DNA from: Chitinophaga pinensis
GTDB lineage: Bacteria > Bacteroidota > Bacteroidia > M30B66
DNA: 5,419 bases
Assembly (NCBI GenBank): GCA_943330985.1
Contig: CALQJV010000103.1
Location: forward strand, 1 to 5,419
Direction of reading: 5' to 3'
Both the position numbers and the translations under genes were made by a program. Numbering within the stretch: the stretch's first letter is position 1; every line of letters begins with the position of its first letter. Of this stretch, positions 1 to 5,419 are shown one piece after another. Under the pieces are notes generated by a model that saw nothing but the letters and a program-made list of their open reading frames with translations, had not been told where the DNA came from and ran no database searches.

Positions 1-1
1 C

Positions 2-430
2 CTAATGAGGATATTCACACAAAGTCCAATAATTTTTTAAAATTGAAACGGCACTTACAAAACTTTCCATCGACAATGGCTTTAAAATATAGCCAGCAAC
101 ATTCAAATTATAAGCATCAACCTTGTCTTTATCTTCATTAGAAGTAGACATGACAAACACACTGATATTTTTTAAATGATCGTCTTTACGGAGCTCATGT
201 AAGAATTCAATTCCTCCCATTCTAGGCATGTTTAAGTCTAATAAGATAATTCGTGGCATTGGGATTTGTTCTTTGCCTGTTTCTCCTCTTAGCATTTGTA
301 ATGCTTCGATTCCATTGCCCGCATGAAAAATTGGATTAGTCAGATTATTCTTTTGGAAAGCTCGTTTTACGTTCATTACATCTACCTCATCGTCTTCAAC
401 AAGGAGAATATTAACAGTTTTTTCAATCAT
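2..430 (-). CDS. Single-domain response regulator (CheY/Rcp1-like receiver)
   Basis: This 142-residue protein is a complete stand-alone receiver domain, the phosphate acceptor of a two-component system. Visible motifs are the acidic pocket (Glu12, Asp13, Asp14), the phospho-acceptor Asp65 in LLDLNMPRMGG, the switch Ser95 where Thr is commoner, and Lys117 in YILKP. The C-terminal NYW segment is typical of the Rcp1-type regulators often found beside phytochrome-like or PAS kinases. No DNA-binding or enzymatic output domain follows, so it must act by protein contact or pass phosphate on. It lies 61 nt downstream of the histidine kinase, its likely donor, on the same strand. The ATG is preceded by an A-rich stretch (CAAA) and no Shine-Dalgarno motif. 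The stop is TAG at the very edge of the window, so further operon members to the left cannot be excluded. The family call is firm; the output is unknown. Confidence 0.95.
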   Translation of the reverse strand: MIEKTVNILLVEDDEVDVMNVKRAFQKNNLTNPIFHAGNGIEALQMLRGETGKEQIPMPRIILLDLNMPRMGGIEFLHELRKDDHLKNISVFVMSTSNEDKDKVDAYNLNVAGYILKPLSMESFVSAVSILKNYWTLCEYPH

Positions 431-491
431 TTTGCCCGGTGTTTTTTGATAGTCAATAATGAGAATTTTTTAATTACAAACTCATGAAAAA

Positions 492-3197
492 TCAATTATT
501 TATCAAATCTGTTCGAGGAAGTGTGAAAATAAATTTCGAACCTTTTCCCAATGCGCTTTCTACCCAAACACGCCCTCCTTTTTCATCAATAATTTTCTTC
601 ACAATAGACAAACCAACTCCAGTACTTTCAATAGAATCACGAGCATTGAGGGTTTGAAAAATTGCAAAAATCTTATCATGAAACTGTTCTTCTATTCCGG
701 GTCCATTGTCTTGAACAAAAAAACAATGCTCACTTCCTTGGTTTTCATAACCAATTTGAATAGTCGGATTTGGGCTATCGTTGTATTTTATGGCATTACT
801 TATTAAATTGGAAAACACCTGATCCAAAACAACTTTTTCTGCGTCAATAGTTGGCAATTTACTTTGTATTTTGATTTTGAAATTCTCGGGGGGTGCTAAA
901 TTGGAAATCACATCTTTAATGAATAGATTCATATCAATAGAGATAGATTCTGATTTCATTCTGCCGGCTCTTGAATACTGCAAAATTCCATTTATAAGCA
1001 TTTCCATTCGTTGAATCCTACCACGAAGCATTGAGAAATTCTTTTGTGTTTCGGGTTGAATATTTTCCTGGATGTCTTCTTCAATCCACGTTGACAGATT
1101 GTTTATTGCGCGAAGCGGTGCTTTTAAATCATGCGAAACAATATATGCGAATTGATCCAGTTCTAGATTTATTTTTTCTAAGGAAGTAGCATACTCCTTT
1201 AATTGTTTTTCATTATCAATACGTTCGGTAATATCTCTCGAGTTTATAACCAATCCAGAAACCGCTGGAAGTTCCATTAAATTAATTCCAATAGCCTCTA
1301 AATACTTCCAAACACCTTGTTTATTTCGAAATCTAAATGTTATGGGATTTGTTTGCTGCTTAGTGTTTTTGAGTTCCGCAAAAATATCCTGCACTTCGTG
1401 AATATCATCCTCATGAATAAATCCAAATACATTTTCACCTAGAATATCATCTGGTGAATAGCCAAACATTCTATAAAAGATTGGGCTTTCGTATCGTATT
1501 GTACCATCCAATTCTAAAATGGTAGTTATATCGGTCGAATTTTGAACCAAGGATCGGAAACGCTGTTCGCTTTCTTGCAATGCAAACTTGGCAATTTTCT
1601 CTTCCGTAATATCTATGATAATTCCTTGGTGATACAAGGCATTCCCAAAATCATCGCAAACCACCATGGTTTGATCTTCTACCCATCTAGTTTCTCCATA
1701 ACCCGTTACAATCCGATATTCTTGGGAATAATTTAATGTTTCTGTTAACTTCATTTCCGCCTCCTCATCGGCCACTCTTTTCAAATCTTCGAAGTGAATG
1801 ATGTCTGAATATTGAATGCGTTGAGACATGAAATCATCTTCGGAATAACCAAAGTGACTTATGTTGCTTGATACATATAATACAGGCCAATTTTCAGCAA
1901 TTTTCCATCTAAATAAAACAGCAGGACTATTCTCAATAATCAGCTTTGCAGTAGATGCTTTATCTTCTAACAACTTTCTTTCGGTAATATCTTGAAGAGT
2001 TCCCCGAACATAAATCAACTCACCCGATTCGCTAAATTCAGGTTGCATATTCCAATTCAAGTATTGAATCTGATTTTCATCAAGAAGAATTCTAAAATCG
2101 AGACGAATTTCTTTTCGTTCAATCATAGCCTGTTGCCAAAAGTTATCGATTAAAGTAAGATCTTCAGGATGTACATTCCTTCTCAACCGATGAACCAATC
2201 CGTCATCAAATACAAGTTCTTTGGAATCAACATTTAATAACATGGAAGCATGTTCAGTAAACGAACATATTTTTCGCATAAAATCGATTGAAAAGCTTGC
2301 TATCCTTGAGAATTTCTGCGCTTCTAATAATCCGATTCTGCTGTTATTAATCTCAATCTCCGTTTCTTTTTGATTAATTAAATTTCCTATGGAATTTGAT
2401 AAATTTATTAGTATTGTTTCATGAACGGGCTCCCAGATAAGCTCTCTTTTTTTAACAAAAACAGAAACAGCTATTAATGTCTTCCCAATAAAGATGGGCA
2501 GAAAAAGAAAGTCGAGTTGATTTACTTCATTACTAAGATTAGAATCTGAATTTTTTCTTTCCTCAAATAAATTTGAAATTAAAACCGATTTACCCGAATT
2601 TAATTCAAGAATAAAAGAAGCATCTTTTTCATTTAATAATGAATGAATTCGCATTTGAATAGCCGAATGATAATCAGATGAAGGGTTCTCAATCCAATAT
2701 GAATGCAATTTAAAACCATCCTGTTTTAAATGAGAATCTCCATTGTAATACAAATGAATTGAATCGATATCTCCAATCTTTGCAATTGATTCGAACGCAT
2801 TTTTAATACCCAAATCGAGATTGGATTGCGTAATTACATCTCCAATTGCTTCATTCGAAACTCTTAAGAGATAATCGGTATAAGCCTGTTTTGCATTTTG
2901 TTTTTCACGTTCTTGTTTTTCGTGCAAAAGAACACCGAGCGCTTCTTCCAATTCTAACGTTCTTGTTTTGACCTTTTCTTCTAAATCTTCATTTAATTGA
3001 TTTAGCAACTGATTGGATTTAAAAAGTTCATTCGAACTTATTTCCAAGGTGAGCTCAATCTGATCGTGATCGCGATCAAAATCGAGGTATGCCAAATTAA
3101 CGGTCTCAAAAAAATCCTGCATTTCAGGCATTTCAGCTATCTCATCAGGAACGTTCTTTTTAAGTTGACGAGTTAGTAATCTGTGGAAGTTTTGCAT
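492..3197 (-). CDS. Soluble multi-sensor histidine kinase (coiled coil-GAF-PAS-PAS-PAS-HisKA-HATPase)
   Basis: This 901-residue sensor kinase should autophosphorylate on His689 and hand phosphate to a receiver, probably the downstream gene product. Domains by reading: an N-terminal helical segment with a coiled coil (about 50-105); a GAF-like domain (about 106-278); three PAS domains (about 288-408, 415-535 and 541-660), each ending in a DITE-type PAC tail at 403, 529 and 655; HisKA with the H-box YIVSHDLKAPLR; and HATPase_c with N-box Asn801, G1 box DNGPGI (830-835), G2 box TGVGL (859-863) and a closing GSKF (886-889). There is no signal peptide. The hydrophobic stretch at 230-247 fits GAF strands better than a membrane helix, so I infer a cytoplasmic protein. 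There is no fused receiver, so it is not a hybrid kinase. The ATG sits 2 nt after the FIST stop codon, which suggests translational coupling and an input from FIST. The GAF and PAS ligands cannot be deduced. Confidence 0.95.
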   Translation of the reverse strand: MQNFHRLLTRQLKKNVPDEIAEMPEMQDFFETVNLAYLDFDRDHDQIELTLEISSNELFKSNQLLNQLNEDLEEKVKTRTLELEEALGVLLHEKQEREKQNAKQAYTDYLLRVSNEAIGDVITQSNLDLGIKNAFESIAKIGDIDSIHLYYNGDSHLKQDGFKLHSYWIENPSSDYHSAIQMRIHSLLNEKDASFILELNSGKSVLISNLFEERKNSDSNLSNEVNQLDFLFLPIFIGKTLIAVSVFVKKRELIWEPVHETILINLSNSIGNLINQKETEIEINNSRIGLLEAQKFSRIASFSIDFMRKICSFTEHASMLLNVDSKELVFDDGLVHRLRRNVHPEDLTLIDNFWQQAMIERKEIRLDFRILLDENQIQYLNWNMQPEFSESGELIYVRGTLQDITERKLLEDKASTAKLIIENSPAVLFRWKIAENWPVLYVSSNISHFGYSEDDFMSQRIQYSDIIHFEDLKRVADEEAEMKLTETLNYSQEYRIVTGYGETRWVEDQTMVVCDDFGNALYHQGIIIDITEEKIAKFALQESEQRFRSLVQNSTDITTILELDGTIRYESPIFYRMFGYSPDDILGENVFGFIHEDDIHEVQDIFAELKNTKQQTNPITFRFRNKQGVWKYLEAIGINLMELPAVSGLVINSRDITERIDNEKQLKEYATSLEKINLELDQFAYIVSHDLKAPLRAINNLSTWIEEDIQENIQPETQKNFSMLRGRIQRMEMLINGILQYSRAGRMKSESISIDMNLFIKDVISNLAPPENFKIKIQSKLPTIDAEKVVLDQVFSNLISNAIKYNDSPNPTIQIGYENQGSEHCFFVQDNGPGIEEQFHDKIFAIFQTLNARDSIESTGVGLSIVKKIIDEKGGRVWVESALGKGSKFIFTLPRTDLINN

Positions 3198-3199
3198 AA

Positions 3200-4345
3200 T
3201 CAGCTTTCTGAAAATGTAGTAATAGTCATCGTTTGATTATGTAATTCGCATTGAGCGCCGTTGGAAAAAGGGGAGATTTCACCATACGAATAAAACCCTG
3301 TAATAACTGTTTCCTTTCCAAGGATTTGGCTTGCTGCTTCAACCTCTTCTTCAACCAATTGCTTTAGCACTAGCTTTCGTCCAACGCACGAAATCAATAA
3401 AGCAAATTCGGGTAATATATCATGACTATTCTCAATACTCGTTTGAGCGGCTTTAATGGATCCGTTAATTAATCGATCAACGTTGGCTTTCATGAATTTC
3501 ACATAAGCGCCTTCTACCATATCACCAGCAAATGTTATACTTTGATCCATTTCGTTAATTGAAAGTATCGTTCTAACTACAGGAGTTTGATCGTATTCAG
3601 TTCTTAAACTCAATGGGAATAACAAGCCTGATCCAGGAAGTTCAGATGCTTTATCGCCAAGGAAGGATTTATACAACTCCAAGGCAGGAACTCCATCAAT
3701 TTCGAAAAGTACATTTTCTTTGCTTTTCGTAATTTTTCGATCAATCCCGAAACTATCCCATCCTCCAAAAGAACCATAACCAATTTGAATAGAATCGCCA
3801 TAAAAACCAATGGCTGCAATTAATTTAGTTTTTGGGAAACCATGTTCATCAAAAACAAAAGTTTCTATGAAATCGGATCCATCTCCAGCCAATCCTCCAG
3901 TTAAACTGACTGAATCAGGAAGCATTTCTCTGAAGCCTCTAACTAGTTCCGACCCATTTACATTTAAGCCGTCCGATAGCACAAATAAATGACGAAGTGA
4001 ATTATTTAATAGAGGAGATAACAATTGACTAGCGATTTTGAAACTATCAATAGACTCTTGCACATCGAGAAATGAAAACTGGAGTGATGTCTTCTCAAAG
4101 AAAACAGCAGTAACAGCCAAACTATCATCGTTAACTTCAGTCCCTATGATTTCACCTGAAGTTGAACATCCGATTAATTGTGAAAGTGGATAACGCGCTT
4201 GAAGCTCTTTTATAAGTTCTATATCTGATAAAACCTTTCGAGAGCCAAAAACAAAAACCAATTGTGGTTTAAAATTATCTGTTGTTTGTATGAGTTTCGT
4301 TTGCCATTTATGGAATGTGGTCCAACTTAATTGTTCAAGAATCAT
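3200..4345 (-). CDS. FIST-domain (FIST_N plus FIST_C) ligand-sensing signal-transduction protein
   Basis: This 381-residue protein spans a whole FIST module, a sensory domain found in cytoplasmic signalling proteins. FIST_N runs from about residue 28 to 205, with VFVFGS (30-35), GCSTSGEI (59-66) and LTGGLAGDGSDF (148-159). FIST_C runs from about 215 to 360, with the NVLFEIDGVPALELY region (211-225), SCVGRKLVL (319-327) and GFYSYGEISP (350-359), and the family-typical tail CELHNQTMT (366-374) follows. No catalytic motif, signal peptide or membrane helix is visible. FIST domains were proposed to bind small ligands such as amino acids, and the NosP subgroup binds haem and nitric oxide and controls a neighbouring kinase. 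The five histidines here are 12, 119, 168, 308 and 369; I cannot say whether any binds haem. It is the first gene of the cluster, and its stop lies 2 nt before the kinase ATG, so it is probably that kinase's sensory partner. The start is supported by length and by the A-rich TAAA just before the ATG. Confidence 0.92.
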   Translation of the reverse strand: MILEQLSWTTFHKWQTKLIQTTDNFKPQLVFVFGSRKVLSDIELIKELQARYPLSQLIGCSTSGEIIGTEVNDDSLAVTAVFFEKTSLQFSFLDVQESIDSFKIASQLLSPLLNNSLRHLFVLSDGLNVNGSELVRGFREMLPDSVSLTGGLAGDGSDFIETFVFDEHGFPKTKLIAAIGFYGDSIQIGYGSFGGWDSFGIDRKITKSKENVLFEIDGVPALELYKSFLGDKASELPGSGLLFPLSLRTEYDQTPVVRTILSINEMDQSITFAGDMVEGAYVKFMKANVDRLINGSIKAAQTSIENSHDILPEFALLISCVGRKLVLKQLVEEEVEAASQILGKETVITGFYSYGEISPFSNGAQCELHNQTMTITTFSES

Positions 4346-4363
4346 TTTAGTAAATTTAAGTTC

Positions 4364-4385
4364 ATCGTATAAAATTTGTTACGAT
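4364..4385. promoter_or_regulatory. Near-palindrome upstream of the FIST gene, candidate operator
   Basis: The arms ATCGTA (4364-4369) and TACGAT (4380-4385) are exact inverted repeats, and the central AAATTT (4372-4377) shares the same dyad axis. In total 18 of 22 positions are symmetric. The site lies 18 nt upstream of the FIST start codon, where a dimeric regulator could block or guide transcription of the whole cluster. It could instead form a weak hairpin in the 5' leader; the 10-nt spacer and lack of a T-run argue against a terminator. No regulator gene is visible in the window, so function is inference. Confidence 0.35.
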
Positions 4386-4448
4386 ACGGAAGAAATGAAA
4401 TGGTAGTTTAAACAAAGCCAATTAGAATCTTACTTGAAATAGAAGACT

Positions 4449-4468
4449 ATAAATACATAAATACATAA
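4449..4468. repeat. Short 8-bp tandem repeat (2.5 units)
   Basis: The unit ATAAATAC occurs twice in direct succession, followed by a half unit ATAA, with no mismatch. It lies in the intergenic region between the FIST gene and guaA. It may be plain low-complexity DNA, or a phased binding site; nothing else in the window repeats this unit. Confidence 0.5.
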
Positions 4469-4750
4469 TCCAAACAGCTGTTAATTAAGAAACAATGAAA
4501 ATCAACATCTTAAATAAATAACGTTTATGGATAAAAGTCAATTAGGCATTACATGTAAATGTACACCTTCGAGCGGATTATTATCATTAAAAACAAAGCA
4601 ATTCAAAATGCCCATTTCTAATGAATGATGATAGTCCAAGAAAAATCCAACCATGTATTACTTGATTTCGTGTGATTAATTATTATTCATTTTTAAAGTT
4701 GCTTAAATCATACTATTTTTTATAAAATTAATTAAAATGTTGAATATTAT

Positions 4751-4783
4751 TTTTCATGCATACAGCCAAGCAATCTATATTTG
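4751..4783 (+). promoter_or_regulatory. Bacteroidota-type promoter of guaA (-7 box TATATTTG)
   Basis: TATATTTG at 4776-4783 matches the Bacteroidota -7 consensus TAnnTTTG at every fixed position. A T-run at 4750-4754 sits about 21 bp upstream, where the -33 TTTG element is expected, but it lacks the G. The box ends 3 nt before the guaA ATG, so transcription should begin at or very near the start codon. The consensus is established knowledge; use of this site is inferred. Confidence 0.6.
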
Positions 4784-4786
4784 CAC

Positions 4787-5419
4787 ATGCTAGAAACACT
4801 ATTAATTCTTGACTTTGGATCTCAGTATACTCAGTTAATTGCCAGAAGAATAAGAGAGCTTAATGTTTATTGTGAAATTCATCCATTTAATAAAATCCCA
4901 CCAATTAATGAACATACAAAAGGGATTATTTTATCTGGAAGTCCTTATTCTGTTAGAAATGAAGATCGTCTTGAATTTGATTTAAATAGATACAGAGGCA
5001 ACATTCCAATTCTCGGAATTTGTTATGGGGCTCAATATATTGCCGATACATTGGGTGGTAACGTTGAACGTTCTTCTATCAGAGAATACGGTCGCTCGCA
5101 TTTGCAAATGCTAAGTGAAAGTAGACTTTTGAAAAACATTCCCGATATGTCGCAAGTTTGGATGTCGCATGGCGATACCATAACTTCCATTCCTGACGGG
5201 TTTACACTTACTGCCGGAACAGAAGACATTCCAGTTGCCGCTTTTGAAAATGAATCGGATAAACTTTATGCCATTCAGTTTCATCCAGAAGTTACGCATT
5301 CGGTTGATGGTGCAACATTACTTTCGAATTTTGTCATCGATATCTGCCATTGCAATTCAAGTTGGACACCGGCGTCATTTGTTGAAACATCCATTGCCGA
5401 CTTGCGCAATAAACTTGGC
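4787..5419 (+). CDS. guaA: GMP synthase (glutamine-hydrolysing), N-terminal part, cut by the window end
   Basis: GuaA converts XMP to GMP with ATP and glutamine, the last step of de novo guanine nucleotide synthesis in the cytoplasm. The 211 codons present translate without a stop to the window edge and cover the class I glutamine amidotransferase domain. It opens with ILDFGSQYTQLIARRIRE, followed by the oxyanion-loop segment ILSGSPYSV (48-56), the nucleophile Cys79 in GICYGAQ, the conserved WMSHGD (125-130), and His166 and Glu168 in QFHPEV, which complete the triad. The ATP-pyrophosphatase and dimerization domains (roughly 300 more residues in the family) lie beyond the window. The ATG is the only in-frame ATG before the conserved core; an in-frame TTG lies 6 nt upstream, inside the -7 box, and the frame is closed by TAA at 4733-4735. 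There is no Shine-Dalgarno motif. The gene is divergent from the signalling cluster and intact as far as seen. Confidence 0.97.
   Translation, partial: MLETLLILDFGSQYTQLIARRIRELNVYCEIHPFNKIPPINEHTKGIILSGSPYSVRNEDRLEFDLNRYRGNIPILGICYGAQYIADTLGGNVERSSIREYGRSHLQMLSESRLLKNIPDMSQVWMSHGDTITSIPDGFTLTAGTEDIPVAAFENESDKLYAIQFHPEVTHSVDGATLLSNFVIDICHCNSSWTPASFVETSIADLRNKLG

Larger units (their letters stand above)
4346..4786. other. Divergent intergenic region, 441 bp, no convincing gene
   Basis: This AT-rich stretch separates the leftward FIST cluster from rightward guaA and should hold both promoters. The guaA -7 box is clear. For the FIST cluster I found no exact TAnnTTTG box on the minus strand; the nearest is TAAATTTA at 4351-4358, which lacks the final G and sits too close to the ATG for an ordinary leader. 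Other structure includes a 22-bp near-palindrome at 4364-4385, the 8-bp palindrome GTTTAAAC at 4406-4413, the perfect 10-bp palindrome AACAGCTGTT at 4473-4482, and an 8-bp tandem repeat at 4449-4468. One 38-codon reading frame (minus strand, 4538-4654) has an ATG, but a frame of this length is expected by chance in such DNA. No tRNA, stable terminator hairpin or insertion sequence was seen. Confidence 0.7.

Noticed and set aside
1542..1736. Plus-strand 64-codon open frame, with similar short frames at 3810-3992 (plus) and 3610-3819 (minus)
   Set aside because: Each overlaps the kinase PAS region or the FIST domain in another frame, and the translations look like no known protein.
2907..2969. 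Exact 13-nt direct repeat ACGTTCTTGTTTT at 2907-2919 and 2957-2969
   Set aside because: Both copies lie in the coiled-coil coding region, in different reading frames. AT- and Lys/Glu/Arg-rich coding DNA makes such short repeats likely, and no mobile-element features flank them.
3067..3078. Perfect 12-bp palindrome TGATCGCGATCA inside the kinase gene
   Set aside because: It falls in codons for an alternating Asp-Arg-Asp-His-Asp stretch near kinase residues 40-46, so repeated GAT codons explain the symmetry without any regulatory role.
4550..4563. Inverted repeat TACAT-GTAA-ATGTA
   Set aside because: The 5-bp arms are too short and AT-rich to form a stable hairpin, and no T-run follows, so neither terminator nor operator can be supported.
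5032..5299. Two minus-strand open frames of about 62-65 codons at the right end
   Set aside because: They lie fully opposite the amidotransferase coding sequence of guaA, whose conserved motifs fix the true frame on the plus strand.

Overview
The window looks like chromosomal DNA from a member of the Bacteroidota. It is AT-rich and its genes lack clear Shine-Dalgarno sequences. A TAnnTTTG-type -7 box lies in front of the rightward gene, and the protein sequences, such as the GSPYSV-type GuaA loop, have the flavour of that phylum. I could not run a taxonomic search, so this assignment is inference.

Left four-fifths (2-4345, minus strand): three genes in the order FIST-domain sensor protein, 901-residue soluble histidine kinase, single-domain CheY/Rcp1-like response regulator. 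FIST and kinase are separated by 2 nt and kinase and regulator by 61 nt, so they are probably co-transcribed. The simplest reading is a cytoplasmic phosphorelay. The FIST protein would bind a small ligand or gas and control the GAF-PAS-PAS-PAS kinase, which passes phosphate from His689 to Asp65 of the regulator. The regulator has no output domain and must act by protein contact or feed a larger relay. A FIST protein next to a PAS kinase recalls the NosP/NahK nitric-oxide module, but the ligand here is unknown.

Middle (4346-4786): a 441-bp AT-rich divergent intergenic region with no convincing gene. It holds a 22-bp near-palindrome just upstream of the FIST start, a perfect 10-bp palindrome, a short 8-bp tandem repeat, one doubtful 38-codon reading frame on the minus strand, and the guaA promoter.

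Right end (4787-5419, plus strand): the first 211 codons of guaA (GMP synthase), covering the class I glutamine amidotransferase domain with its Cys-His-Glu triad, cut by the window edge. Its -7 box ends only 3 nt before the ATG, which suggests a leaderless or nearly leaderless mRNA. guaA is a housekeeping gene with no evident functional link to the signalling cluster.
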